From contig JANXCW010000007.1 in assembly GCA_025059775.1 (NCBI GenBank), positions 1 through 64,000 on the forward strand: a DNA stretch of 64,000 nucleotides. Reading direction: 5' to 3'. This DNA is from Armatimonadota bacterium (GTDB lineage: Bacteria; Sysuimicrobiota; Sysuimicrobiia; Sysuimicrobiales; Sysuimicrobiaceae). The notes under the pieces are model-generated. The model was not told the origin of the DNA, made no database searches, and was given only the letters and a program-made list of their open reading frames with translations. Of the stretch, positions 8,432 to 17,374 are shown in pieces. The translations under genes and the position numbers were made by a program. Positions within the stretch are counted from its first letter, which is position 1; every line of letters begins with the position of its first letter.

Positions 8432-9147
8432 CCCGCATCCTGCCCCAGGTAGGTGGCCACCACCTCCGGGTGGCTCAGCACTTCCCCCGGCTTTCCCTCC
8501 AGGATCTTCCGACCCGTGTGCAGCACCACCACCCAGTCCGCGATGGCGCGCACCGCGGACATCACGTGCTCTACAAGCACCACGCCGATGCCCTGAACTC
8601 GCAGCCGTCTCAGGAGCTCCAAGGCCACCTGGAGCTCCCCTTCCGTAAGCCCCGCCAGCCACTCGTCCAACAGGAGGAGCCTCGGATCCCCCGCGAGGGC
8701 GCGGGCCAGTTCCAGCCGCTTCTGATCGATGTAGGTGAGGTCGCCCGCGGGGACGTCCAGCCGGTCCCTAAGGCCAACTTCCTCTCCTACCTCCTGTGCC
8801 TTTGCCATGGCCCGGGCCACGGGAAGGCCCCGTGCCCGAAAGAGAAATCCCAGGCCGATGTTCTCCCGCACCGTCATCGCCTCCATGATGCGGGGACGCT
8901 GGAAGGTCCGGCCGATGCCCAGGTGCGCCACCCGGTGGGGGGGCCAGCCCGTGATGTCTCGCCCTTCCCACCGGACCCTCCCTGCGTCCGGCGCGAGGAC
9001 GCCGCTGATGACGTTCAGGAGGGTGGTCTTCCCGGACCCGTTGGGGCCGATCACCGCCACCACCTGCCCAGACCGCGCCACGAGATCCACGCCCACCAGC
9101 GCCTCCAGCCCTCCGAACCGCCTGCTCACTCCCCGCACTTCCAGCAT
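8425..9147 (-). CDS. livG: branched-chain amino acid-type ABC ATPase LivG
   Basis: This 240-residue ATPase has Walker A GPNGSGKTTLLN, the LivG-typical FGGLEAL and HLGIGRTFQRPR segments, and Walker B LLLLDEWLAGL. The signature region reads LTYIDQKRLELARALAG, where an unusual YIDQKR replaces the common SYGQQRRLE; such variants occur in LivG-like proteins. The gene directly abuts livM (its stop precedes this start by none) and overlaps livF. It pairs with LivF as the heterodimeric motor of the importer. Its length agrees with the family's usual 240-260 residues. Confidence 0.92.
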   Translation of the reverse strand: MLEVRGVSRRFGGLEALVGVDLVARSGQVVAVIGPNGSGKTTLLNVISGVLAPDAGRVRWEGRDITGWPPHRVAHLGIGRTFQRPRIMEAMTVRENIGLGFLFRARGLPVARAMAKAQEVGEEVGLRDRLDVPAGDLTYIDQKRLELARALAGDPRLLLLDEWLAGLTEGELQVALELLRRLRVQGIGVVLVEHVMSAVRAIADWVVVLHTGRKILEGKPGEVLSHPEVVATYLGQDAGC

Positions 9148-10134
9148 CTACCCCCCGCTGCTCCCCACCCGCGGGAGCTCCTCCGCCCGAACCCGAATCG
9201 TCCCGCCCTTCCGCTCCTCCGCCCGCTGCAGGATCCCCTCCACCAGCCCGCTTAGGCCCCCGGGGGCATACAGGACCAGAACCGCGAGGAGGAAACCCAG
9301 CACGAACAGGAAGGGGTAGGGATAGCGCGCGTACAGCCATTCGTACAGCAAGAGCAGGGGGATGGTCCCCAGCAAGGGACCGTAGCTCTGCCGGATCCCG
9401 CCCAGCATGGCCATGAGGATCACCTGGAACGACCGGGTGGGATCGAAGGCCATATCGGGGAGCACGTAGGCCCACCGGGGCGCGAGAATGGCTCCCACCA
9501 CCGCCGTGGCGCTCGCGGTTGCGGCGAACACCCCAATCTTCACCCGGGAGACGTCCACCCCCGTGTGGGCCGTGGCCAGTTCATCCTCCCCGATGGCCCG
9601 AAGCGCGTATCCCAGCTTGGACCTCCGCAGCAGGAACGCACCCAGAAGGAGGGCCGCGGTGACCACCCACAGGGCATAGTACAGATCCAGGTCGCCGAAG
9701 GGCACGCTGACGATCCGGCCCACCTTTCGGAAGAGGCGCCCCTCGAACCACAGCACGAACTGCCGGAGGAATTCGCTCAGCCCGAAGGTGAACATCACGA
9801 AGTACAGGCCGCTGAGCCGCAGGGTGGCGAGGCCCACCACGGAGGCCAACAGGTAGGCCAGCACCGCGGCCGCGGCGGCGCAGGCCAGCACCGGGATGCG
9901 GCCACCCAGATAGACGGTCACGTATGTCCCGATGCCGAAGAAGGCGGCGGTAGCCAGCGAGAAGTAGCGGGTGGGCCCGGAGAAGATCGCCCACGCGGTC
10001 ACCAGGGCCATGTAGCTGAGGAGTTCCACGAAGAACCCCACGAGATACGCAGAGCCCCACCGGGGCGCCGTGAGGAGGACCAGCATCCCCAGGAAGTACG
10101 CGGCCCACGCGACGGATCCCCCCCGTTCCCTCAC
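9148..10134 (-). CDS. livM: branched-chain amino acid-type ABC permease LivM
   Basis: This 328-residue permease shows eight to ten hydrophobic segments and the LivM family landmarks FSLATAAFFGIGTYV and RRSKLGYALRAIGEDELATAHTGVD. The latter is the cytoplasmic loop that docks onto the ATPase. I start it at the GTG at 10134, whose last bases form the TGA stop of livH (GTGA overlap), because residues before it are livH read in another frame. It forms the membrane channel with LivH. The polar C-terminal tail is ordinary for the family. Confidence 0.92.
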   Translation of the reverse strand: MRERGGSVAWAAYFLGMLVLLTAPRWGSAYLVGFFVELLSYMALVTAWAIFSGPTRYFSLATAAFFGIGTYVTVYLGGRIPVLACAAAAAVLAYLLASVVGLATLRLSGLYFVMFTFGLSEFLRQFVLWFEGRLFRKVGRIVSVPFGDLDLYYALWVVTAALLLGAFLLRRSKLGYALRAIGEDELATAHTGVDVSRVKIGVFAATASATAVVGAILAPRWAYVLPDMAFDPTRSFQVILMAMLGGIRQSYGPLLGTIPLLLLYEWLYARYPYPFLFVLGFLLAVLVLYAPGGLSGLVEGILQRAEERKGGTIRVRAEELPRVGSSGG

Positions 10135-11009
10135 GTCCGCCACCCGAACAGGCCCCGCGGCCGCCACAGCAGGATCGCGGTCAGCACCGCGAAGTTCACC
10201 GTAAGCCGCAGGGCGGGATCCCACACCGCGCTCACCACGCTCTCCGCAAGCCCCAGCAGGATCCCCGCGGTAAGGCTTCCCACCGCGCTCCCGATTCCCC
10301 CCAGGACCATCACCACCAAGGCCCGCACCGTCACGTCGATGCCCGCGGTGGGGCTGAAGGACCAGAACATGCTCAGCAGGGTTCCCGAAGCGCCCGCCAG
10401 CACCCCCCCGATGCCGAAGGCCACGAGCCGATACCGCTCCACCCCCACCCCCACCAGCTGCGCGGCCCGGGGGTTATCCGCCATCCCCCGCAGCACCCGG
10501 CCCAGGCTGGACCACCGCAGGATCCCGTAGAGGATCCCGCTGAGCAGAAAAGCCCCCGCCGCGGCCACCAGGCGGTTTCTGCTGAAGGGATGCCCCAGGA
10601 GGAACACCGGCTCACTCCAGAAGGAGTAGTGCCGCAACTCCGCCCCCCAGAGCATGAGGGCGGAACTCTGGAGGAGGAACAGCAGGGCAAACGTCAGCAG
10701 GAGCATGGCCACCTCGGCCTCCCTCCGGTCCATGCGGAAAACCCTTCGCAGGCCGGCCAGGTAGGCGCCGCCGCTGACCAGTCCCGCGGCCGCTCCGGTG
10801 CCGAGGAGGGAGACCAACGGGCTGAGCCCCAAAACCGTGTACGAGGTGTAGGTCAACAGGGCCCCCAGCATCACCAGCTCCCCGTACGCGAGGTTGAGGA
10901 TTCCCGCCACCGCGTACTGGAGATTCAGGCCCAGGGCAACGAGGGCGTACACCCCTCCCAGGATCAGGCCGTCGAGGAGAACGGCCACCCACGTTCCACT
11001 TCCCGTCAT
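10131..11009 (-). CDS. livH: branched-chain amino acid-type ABC permease LivH
   Basis: This 292-residue permease begins at the ATG at 11009 and matches LivH: an N-terminal LLDGLILGGVYALVALGLNL, then SLGRVLRGMADNPRAAQLVGV as the ATPase-facing loop, and VMVLGGIGSAVGSLTAGILLG near the end. About eight membrane helices are visible. Upstream residues in the open frame are shadow of the livK region and were dropped. It overlaps livM by 4 bases and follows livK after 68 bases. Together these genes encode one importer. Confidence 0.93.
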   Translation of the reverse strand: MTGSGTWVAVLLDGLILGGVYALVALGLNLQYAVAGILNLAYGELVMLGALLTYTSYTVLGLSPLVSLLGTGAAAGLVSGGAYLAGLRRVFRMDRREAEVAMLLLTFALLFLLQSSALMLWGAELRHYSFWSEPVFLLGHPFSRNRLVAAAGAFLLSGILYGILRWSSLGRVLRGMADNPRAAQLVGVGVERYRLVAFGIGGVLAGASGTLLSMFWSFSPTAGIDVTVRALVVMVLGGIGSAVGSLTAGILLGLAESVVSAVWDPALRLTVNFAVLTAILLWRPRGLFGWRT

Positions 11010-11077
11010 CCCCGTCCCCGAAAGAGGATCCGGAGGCGCCCGTGGGGAACCGGACGCCCCCGGATCCGGTTGCTCCG

Positions 11078-12307
11078 CTATCTGCGCCAGGCGGGCTTGG
11101 GGACCACCATGGGACGGATCTGCCCCTCCAGACCCCACACGCCCAGGAACTGGCCCCTCTGCCACTGGCCGATCATGCTGGGCCAGTAGGTGTTCATCTG
11201 CTCCCGGAAGCGGATGGGCCCCATGATGGTCCGGAAGGTCCGGGTTGCGATCACATCCCGGATCTTCTTCCGGTCGATCTCTCCCACCTCCTCCACGGCC
11301 TGCTCCAGGACCTGCAGGGCCGCGGGCATGTACGCCCCGCCCCAGCATTCGATGGGCCTGCCCACCACCTTCCGGTACAGGTCGTAGTACTCCTTGGCTC
11401 CCGGAATCTGCGGGTTACAGCCCCCCGCGCCCATCACGCCCTCGATGGTGCGGGCCCCGTACCTCCGGGGGAGATCCCCGAAGGCGATCCCCACGGTTCC
11501 GTAGTAGATCTTGGGGTTGAACTGCTGGGCGATGGCCTGCTCCAGGAGCAGGGAGAAGTCCGAGGGGTAACTGATGGAGATGTACACGTCGGGATTCAGC
11601 GCCTTCATCTCCCGGATCAGGGAGGAGACATCTGAAACCTGCAGGGGGTAGCTCTTCACGTACAGAATCTGGAACTCCGCACGCTTCAGGGCCGCCTCGT
11701 ACGCGGGCCAGAACTCGTACCCGTGCTGGTCCGCGATGTACGTGGCCACAATCCTCGGCCCGATGACACCCCTCTGGCGGAAATGCACGAGCATGTCCGT
11801 CACCGCTTTGGCGTGCACGTCGGGCTGGGCATGGAACCAGAAGGCGTACGGGAACTCATGCCGGCGTTTGTACAGCTCCACCGCGCTCGCATGCACGCCC
11901 AGCAAGGGGTATCCGTACTTGTTGAAGAGGGGGGCGGCGGCGATGTGCATGGCGGTGCCGTAGGGAGGAAGGATCAGGTCCACCTTATCCTGGAGGATGA
12001 GCCGCTCAAGATTTCGGATCAGGGTCTCCTGCTGGCTCCGGTCGTCGTACTCGATGAACTCGATGGGAACCCGGCGGCCGAACTTCTTGAGGTACAGTCC
12101 GCCCTTCCGGTTGAGCCCATCGAGCCAGATCTTGAACTGGTACCGGCTGGCCTCCGGTACTCCCGGAGAGAGAGGACCCGTCAGGGAGTGCACCACGCCG
12201 ATCCTGATCTTGGAAGGTCCCCCCGGCTGGGTGGCTGCGTATCCATAGGCACTCACCCCCATGGCCATCAACACCACCGCGACCAGGATCCTCCGCGCCG
12301 AGCGCAT
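11078..12307 (-). CDS. livK: LivK-like periplasmic substrate-binding protein
   Basis: This type-I periplasmic binding protein (about 409 residues) is the receptor of the liv importer. An N-terminal signal segment (RRILVAVVLMAMGVSAYGYAA) precedes the mature start near IRIGVVHSLTGPLSPG, the usual first strand of LivK-like proteins. Later segments DKVDLILPPYGTAMHIAAAP and IVATYIADQHGYEFWPAYEAAL follow the family plan. The ATG at 12307 has a GAGG close upstream; a GTG at 12316 is an equally possible start. An extra aromatic- and arginine-rich sequence near the cleft cannot be interpreted by eye. Ligand unknown; the neighbouring genes suggest an organic or aromatic acid. Confidence 0.88.
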   Translation of the reverse strand: MRSARRILVAVVLMAMGVSAYGYAATQPGGPSKIRIGVVHSLTGPLSPGVPEASRYQFKIWLDGLNRKGGLYLKKFGRRVPIEFIEYDDRSQQETLIRNLERLILQDKVDLILPPYGTAMHIAAAPLFNKYGYPLLGVHASAVELYKRRHEFPYAFWFHAQPDVHAKAVTDMLVHFRQRGVIGPRIVATYIADQHGYEFWPAYEAALKRAEFQILYVKSYPLQVSDVSSLIREMKALNPDVYISISYPSDFSLLLEQAIAQQFNPKIYYGTVGIAFGDLPRRYGARTIEGVMGAGGCNPQIPGAKEYYDLYRKVVGRPIECWGGAYMPAALQVLEQAVEEVGEIDRKKIRDVIATRTFRTIMGPIRFREQMNTYWPSMIGQWQRGQFLGVWGLEGQIRPMVVPKPAWRR

Positions 12308-12390
12308 GTCCCTCACCCCCTTCTCGGATTCTGATTTCCGCCGATCCCTACCGTTGAAGCCCGTCCCGCCCTCCTCCCACCCCCTTCCGA

Positions 12391-13464
12391 CTAGATGCGT
12401 CCCAGGAAGCTCCAGGGTACCCCGGGATATGCCGTGAGGTACTCAGGCCCCAGCTGTCCGACCTCCGTCACCCCCAAGAGTCCCAGGGTGGTTCCGATCT
12501 CTTCCTGCAGCAGCTCCAGAGCCCGCTCCACCCCCTCCTGCCCGCCCGCGGCCAGGGCCCAGCACTGGAGCTTCCCGATGAGGGCCGCCCGGGCACCCAG
12601 GGCGAGGGCCTTCACCACGTCCGTGCCCCGGAGGATGCCTCCGTCCACCAGAACCTCCGCCTGACCCTCGATCGCTCCCACGATCTCCGCCAGGGCGTCC
12701 GCGGTAGCGGGCGCGTAGTCCAGCTGCCGGCCTCCGTGGTTGGAGACGTACACCACCTGCACCCCGTGCTCCACCGCCAGCCGGGCATCCTCCGGGGTGA
12801 GGATTCCCTTCAGGATCAACGGCAGGGAGGTTTGGTCCCGAAGCCACCGCACCTCCTCCCAGGTGAGGGCTGCCTGGTAGGTCTCGTCCGGGACGATGTC
12901 CGCCAGGTTCGGACGTTGCGCTTCCTGACGGGGGCGAAATCGGTTGCGCAGGTCCCGCTCCCGCCGTCCGTACACCGGGACGTCCACGGTCAGGCACAGG
13001 GCTAGGTAGCCGGCAGCCTCCACCCGGCGCACCATCCGGCGCATCCAGCTACGATCCCCCCGCACGTACAGCTGGAAGACCAGGGGGCCCGTGGCAGCCT
13101 CCGCCACCTCCTCCAGGGACCGCTCGGACATGGTGCTGATCCAGGCCACGGTCCCCCGCCGGCCCGCGGCGCGGACCACCGTCCGGGTGCCGTCTGGGTG
13201 CACGAGGCCCAGGTTGCCGATGGGAGCCAGCATCACGGGCAAGGCCAGGGGGCATCCCAGGAAGGTGGTCGCGGTGGATCGGGTTCGAACGTCCCGCAGG
13301 ACCCGGGGGCGGAAGGCGTAGCGCGCCCAGCGCAACCGGTTCCAACGCAGGGTGGTCTCCGTCTCCGCCCCACCGGAGACGTAGTCCCACACGTAGGGCG
13401 CCAGCCGCCTCCGGGCCATCTGAACGATATCGCGGAGGGTAACGAAAGATTCCGCACCGCTCAT
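12391..13464 (-). CDS. FMN-dependent alpha-hydroxy-acid dehydrogenase/oxidase
   Basis: This 357-residue TIM-barrel flavoprotein belongs to the lactate oxidase, glycolate oxidase and mandelate dehydrogenase family. The active-site motif YVSNHGGRQLD, with the catalytic histidine and substrate arginine, is intact. So are LPLILKGI, carrying the FMN lysine, and VLVDGGILRGTDVVKALALGA, the phosphate-binding strand. It oxidises a 2-hydroxy acid to a 2-oxo acid in the cytoplasm or at the membrane face. It lies between the PEP-utilising protein and the binding protein of the importer, so oxidation of an imported hydroxy acid is a sensible reading. The start at 13464 is where family similarity begins. 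Confidence 0.9.
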   Translation of the reverse strand: MSGAESFVTLRDIVQMARRRLAPYVWDYVSGGAETETTLRWNRLRWARYAFRPRVLRDVRTRSTATTFLGCPLALPVMLAPIGNLGLVHPDGTRTVVRAAGRRGTVAWISTMSERSLEEVAEAATGPLVFQLYVRGDRSWMRRMVRRVEAAGYLALCLTVDVPVYGRRERDLRNRFRPRQEAQRPNLADIVPDETYQAALTWEEVRWLRDQTSLPLILKGILTPEDARLAVEHGVQVVYVSNHGGRQLDYAPATADALAEIVGAIEGQAEVLVDGGILRGTDVVKALALGARAALIGKLQCWALAAGGQEGVERALELLQEEIGTTLGLLGVTEVGQLGPEYLTAYPGVPWSFLGRI

Positions 13465-13478
13465 GGGGGATCGGCCCC

Positions 13479-15287
13479 TCAGTCCAGAAGGGTAACGGTT
13501 CCCGCATCCCCATCCACCCGGATCCGCTGTCCGGTGCGGATCCGCCGGGTGGCCACCCCCGTTCCCAGCACCGCGGGAATCCCGTACTCCCGCGCCACGA
13601 TGGCCGCGTGCGACATCATGCCCCCGATGTCCGACACGGTGGCGCGGATCTTCGCGAACACCGGAGCCCAACTGGGTTCCGTCACGGGGCACACCAGAAT
13701 CTCCCCGGGGCGCACCGCGTGGAGTTCCTCCACGCTGAGCACCACCCGGGCTGGACCTTCCGCCACCCCGGGCGCCCCGGGAATTCCCCGCAGCACCCTC
13801 TCCTCCTGCGGCGCAAGCCAGGTGCGCATCCGATCCGGGGTGAACCCCCACAGCATGACCACCGCGGGATCTGTCATCTCCTCCGGCACCCGGCCCAGAA
13901 ACGGCGGGGGCGTAACCTTCCGCAAGGCCTGGTGGATCCGCCGGCGTCGCTGGACCACCGGCCGCCAGTACCGGGGACCCCGAGCCCCGCATCCCGCGGA
14001 CCACGCCAGCAGCAGATCGTGCAGGGCCTCGGCCACCTCCCGGGGCTTGAGGTAGAAGACGTCCTCCGAATCCTCGAAGAACCCCTGCTGCACAAACAGC
14101 CCCCCGAGTTCCCGGATCTTGTTCCAGAACAGGCTCTGGTACCACTGCTCCACGTAGAACTTGTGGTCCTCGATCCCGAAGTACACCTTCCGCGTCAGCT
14201 GGAGCATCTGATCGAAGGCCCTTCGGTCCTCCTCCGAGGGGAGCAGCCGGCGGTACTCCGCGGCGATCCGATCCCGCTCCGCCATCAGCTCCTGCAGGGG
14301 ACGCTCCAGGTCCTCCCCGGCCCGGAGGCGCTCCATGTAGTGGGGCAGAACCGAGAGAACCGGCGTGGGGTCGTCCTTCCAGGCGCGGTGGGTGTGGTGA
14401 AAACCGTCTCCCGTGCTCATGTAGAACCAGGGGTCTGCGCTCCGCTCCCACTCCGCGAGCCAGCGCCGGCCTGCCTCCGTGCCCTCCAGCTCCCGCCATA
14501 CCTCCTGCCAGCTCCTCCCTTCTTGGAACGCCCGCTCGATCCCGAGTTCCACCGCGAGCTTCGCCAGCCGCTTCAGCTCGTCGTTGGGGCGGAACATGCT
14601 CACGTGGATCCCGGAAACCATGCGGGGGATGACCGGATCCGGAATCTCCGGGAACGCCTGCTTACAGAACTGGTAGAAGGTGAGGTATTCCCCGAACCCG
14701 ATCATCACGATCTCCATGTGCAGCTGCCACATGCGGTAGATGCTCTCGATGGCCCGGTGGTATGCACACAGCACATCCCAGGCGGTACCTACCCCCCGCC
14801 GTTCCAGCACCACCCGCTCCTCCTCCACCTCCGGGAGAGGAGGGAACCGCAGGGAGTCCAGGGCGCGGATCTCCTCCGTGACCTTGTGCTTCCAGCTCGC
14901 GTAGACCTCCTCCCACTGCTCGTAGTAGCTCCCCGCGCGCCGGAGGAAGTACGGCGTCCGACGTTCGACCTCCTGCGGGTCGGTGATGGGCGTGGGACTC
15001 ATGTACACGTACCCCAGGAGGATGCGGAAGGCCATCCCTCTCGCTCCCGGGATGAGGAAGATGCGGTGGCTCATCTCCCCAATCCCCACATGCCCAGCCT
15101 CCGCGGCGATGATGTCGAAGGGGGCAAGGGGCTCCGTGTAGTGCATGGTGTTGAGGAACCAGAACCGTTCCTCTTCCTCCTCCCGGCGATCCGGGCTGAA
15201 GAGCAGATAGTACGGGTAGAGCTCCTCCCACCCCTCACACTCCGGGGGAGTCTGGACCTCAAATGGGCTTGGAAACCTGTGCTCCAT
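13479..15287 (-). CDS. PEP-utilising phosphotransferase-like protein without ATP-grasp domain
   Basis: This 602-residue protein ends in a PEP-utilising mobile (swivelling histidine) domain. The GGMMSHAAIVAREYGIPAVLG motif near residues 556-575 includes the phosphorylatable His560. The long N-terminal part (about 1-480) is largely helical, rich in Trp, Glu and Arg, and has no ATP-grasp motif that I recognise. In dikinases such as PEP synthase, phenylphosphate synthase or rifampin phosphotransferase, the histidine domain works with an ATP-grasp partner, here absent or encoded elsewhere. ATG 15287 has purine-rich GGAAGGCGAGGGG upstream; a GTG at 15320 is possible. It heads the minus-strand block next to a hydroxy-acid dehydrogenase. 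Substrate unknown; phosphorylation of an aromatic hydroxyl is one hypothesis. Confidence 0.75.
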   Translation of the reverse strand: MEHRFPSPFEVQTPPECEGWEELYPYYLLFSPDRREEEEERFWFLNTMHYTEPLAPFDIIAAEAGHVGIGEMSHRIFLIPGARGMAFRILLGYVYMSPTPITDPQEVERRTPYFLRRAGSYYEQWEEVYASWKHKVTEEIRALDSLRFPPLPEVEEERVVLERRGVGTAWDVLCAYHRAIESIYRMWQLHMEIVMIGFGEYLTFYQFCKQAFPEIPDPVIPRMVSGIHVSMFRPNDELKRLAKLAVELGIERAFQEGRSWQEVWRELEGTEAGRRWLAEWERSADPWFYMSTGDGFHHTHRAWKDDPTPVLSVLPHYMERLRAGEDLERPLQELMAERDRIAAEYRRLLPSEEDRRAFDQMLQLTRKVYFGIEDHKFYVEQWYQSLFWNKIRELGGLFVQQGFFEDSEDVFYLKPREVAEALHDLLLAWSAGCGARGPRYWRPVVQRRRRIHQALRKVTPPPFLGRVPEEMTDPAVVMLWGFTPDRMRTWLAPQEERVLRGIPGAPGVAEGPARVVLSVEELHAVRPGEILVCPVTEPSWAPVFAKIRATVSDIGGMMSHAAIVAREYGIPAVLGTGVATRRIRTGQRIRVDGDAGTVTLLD

Positions 15288-15533
15288 CCCCACCCCTCGC
15301 CTTCCGTCCAGATCCGGCACAGGGCCGGAAGTCCCAGCAACCCCGTGGCGGGCCTGTTCCGGAGGATTCGACCCACTTGACGCTTCTCCTGCCGCCAGAG
15401 TACGTTTGCCCAGGAGGCCGTGCGGAGGGCGCTCCGGGAGGCCGCGGGCCGAGTGGGCTCTGATCGCTTTTCTGTTCCCATCGGGGACGCACCCGGCCTA
15501 TGGATGGGTTTCCCCTGATCCCATGGAGGGGAG
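15288..15533. promoter_or_regulatory. divergent control region between the catabolic block and the dehydrogenase operon
   Basis: This 246-base gap separates two divergent operons, so it should carry promoters for both. On the plus strand TTGACG (15377-15382) and TACGTT (15401-15406), 18 bases apart, are a weak candidate; the -10 box matches poorly. I found no convincing pair on the minus strand. No clear operator palindrome is evident. Confidence 0.35.
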
Positions 15534-16346
15534 GTGAGGGCGGTGCGACTGGACTTCACGGGGAAGGTGGCGGTGGTGACGGGCGGAGGATCCGGGATCG
15601 GGCGGGCCATCTGTCAGGAGTTCGCCCGGGCCGGAGCCCGGGTGGTGTGCGTGGACCTCGACCCCCGGGGCGGGGAGGAGACGGTGGCGCTGATCCGACG
15701 GGAGGATGGCGAGGCCGTCTTCGTGCAGGCGGACGTGACCCGCTCGGAGGAAGTTCAGCGATACGTCCGGGAGGCGGTGGAGCGATTCGGGCGGATTGAC
15801 GCCTTCGCGAACAACGCGGGGTGGGAGGGGGCGTTCGCCCCCATCGTGGAACTCCCCGAGGAGCAGTTCGACCGGATCATGGCCATCAACGTGCGGGGGG
15901 TCTTCCTGGGGTTGAAATACGTCCTCCCCGTGATGATCCAGCAGCGCAGCGGGGCGGTGGTGAACACGGCCAGCATCGCCGCCTATTACGGGAGCGCCAC
16001 CATGGTGGGCTACAGTGCCAGCAAGCACGCGGTGGTTGGCCTCACCCAGACCGCGGCCCTGGAGGTGGCGCGCTTCGGCGTCCGGGTGAACGCCATCGCA
16101 CCGGGTCCCGTGGACACGCGTCTGTACCGTGCCATCGTGGAAGCCAAGCAAGCGGGACAGATCGAGGAATACAACGAGCGGATGCGGGCCGTTACCCCGG
16201 ATCAGCGCCTGGGGGAGCCCCAGGAGATCGCCTGGCTCGTGCTGTTTTTAAGCTCCGACTATGCCCGCCACATCAACGGTGCTACCATCGTGATCGACGG
16301 GGGTCTCACGGCGCAATCCCCCACACCGCGGGGCATCCGTCAGTAG
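15534..16346 (+). CDS. short-chain dehydrogenase/reductase (SDR)
   Basis: This 270-residue classical SDR has the NAD(P) motif TGGGSGIGRA near the N-terminus, NNAG (ANNAGWEG), a catalytic serine in NTASIAAYYG, and the YSASK tetrad element. An acidic residue after the second strand (VDLDPRG) points to NAD rather than NADP. It would oxidise or reduce a secondary alcohol or ketone in the cytoplasm. The GTG at 15534 follows GGAGGGGAG; a GTG at 15543 is an alternative. It leads an operon with an acetoin/pyruvate-type dehydrogenase, so an acetoin, diol or hydroxy-acid substrate is plausible. Confidence 0.88.
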   Translation: MRAVRLDFTGKVAVVTGGGSGIGRAICQEFARAGARVVCVDLDPRGGEETVALIRREDGEAVFVQADVTRSEEVQRYVREAVERFGRIDAFANNAGWEGAFAPIVELPEEQFDRIMAINVRGVFLGLKYVLPVMIQQRSGAVVNTASIAAYYGSATMVGYSASKHAVVGLTQTAALEVARFGVRVNAIAPGPVDTRLYRAIVEAKQAGQIEEYNERMRAVTPDQRLGEPQEIAWLVLFLSSDYARHINGATIVIDGGLTAQSPTPRGIRQ

Positions 16347-16372
16347 GGAGGAACCGTGCAGGAGGCAAAGCC

Positions 16373-17374
16373 ATGGGGATCCCGCGGGAGCTGAGCCTGG
16401 AGCTGTACCGCAAGATGCGCCTCATCCGCCGGTTTGAGGAACGCGTGGTGGAGCTGGTGAACGACAACGAGATCCCCGGCATCACCCACGAGTACATCGG
16501 ACAGGAAGCGGTGGCCGCGGGCGTGTGCGCGGCCCTGCGGCCGGACGACGTCATCACCAGCACCCACCGGGGGCACGGTCACGTGATCGCCAAAGGCGGG
16601 GACATCCGGTACATGATGGCGGAGCTCATGGGAAGGGAGACAGGCTACAACCGGGGCCGGGGCGGCTCCATGCACATCGCGGATGTCCAACTGGGCGTGT
16701 ACGGCGCAAACGGGATCGTGGGTGCGGGCTGTCCCATGGCGTGCGGTGCCGCGTACGTGCTCCGCCGCCAGGGGGATCGGGTAGCGGTGGCCTTCTTCGG
16801 GGACGGAGCCGTCAACCAGGGGGTGGTGCACGAATCCCTAAACCTCGCCGCCATTATGGAGCTACCGGTGGTGTTCGTCTGCGAGAACAACCTGTACGCC
16901 ATCACCACGCCCATCCGATCCGTCACCCGGAACGAGCTGTGGAGGCGGGCGGAGGCGTACGGGATGCCCGCCCACGCGGTGGACGGCATGGATGTGGAGG
17001 CGGTGTACGAGGCCGCCACGGAGGCCGTGGCCCGGGCCCGGGCGGGCGAGGGGCCCACCTTTCTGGAGTGCCGGACCTACCGGTACTCCGGGCACTACAC
17101 CGCGGAGCGCAACCTCCCCCACATCCGGTACCGCACGGAGGAGGAGATCGAGCAGTGGCGCCAGCGGGACCCCATCCGCACCTGGCGACGGCGGATCCTG
17201 GAGCGGGGCCTCGCCACGGAAGCGGAGCTCGACGGGATCGACCGAGAAATCGAGCAGGCCCTGGAGGAGGCGGTGGCCTTTGCCCGCCAGAGTCCGTGGC
17301 CGGATCCCTCCACGGCCCTGGAGTACATGTACGCGGAACCCATGGAAGGAATCCCTGCGCGGGGGTGGCGGTGA
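16373..17374 (+). CDS. thiamine-diphosphate 2-oxo acid/acetoin dehydrogenase E1 alpha
   Basis: This 333-residue protein is the alpha subunit of a TPP-dependent E1 component. The cofactor motif GDGAVNQGVVHESLNLAAIM through CENN is complete. The stretch HEYIGQEAVAAGVCAALRPD, then STHRGHGHVIAKG and RGRGGSMHIAD, is closest in my memory to acetoin dehydrogenase AcoA and PdhA. With the beta subunit it would decarboxylate a 2-oxo acid or cleave acetoin and pass the acyl group to a lipoyl domain. ATG 16373 follows a GGAGGC site. Its stop shares bases with the beta start (TGATG), implying coupled translation. Confidence 0.9.
   Translation: MGIPRELSLELYRKMRLIRRFEERVVELVNDNEIPGITHEYIGQEAVAAGVCAALRPDDVITSTHRGHGHVIAKGGDIRYMMAELMGRETGYNRGRGGSMHIADVQLGVYGANGIVGAGCPMACGAAYVLRRQGDRVAVAFFGDGAVNQGVVHESLNLAAIMELPVVFVCENNLYAITTPIRSVTRNELWRRAEAYGMPAHAVDGMDVEAVYEAATEAVARARAGEGPTFLECRTYRYSGHYTAERNLPHIRYRTEEEIEQWRQRDPIRTWRRRILERGLATEAELDGIDREIEQALEEAVAFARQSPWPDPSTALEYMYAEPMEGIPARGWR

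Noticed and set aside
12391-14499. A 702-codon reading of the hydroxy-acid dehydrogenase frame
   Set aside because: The first 345 codons are the PEP-utilising gene read out of frame; family similarity and a usable ATG begin at 13464.
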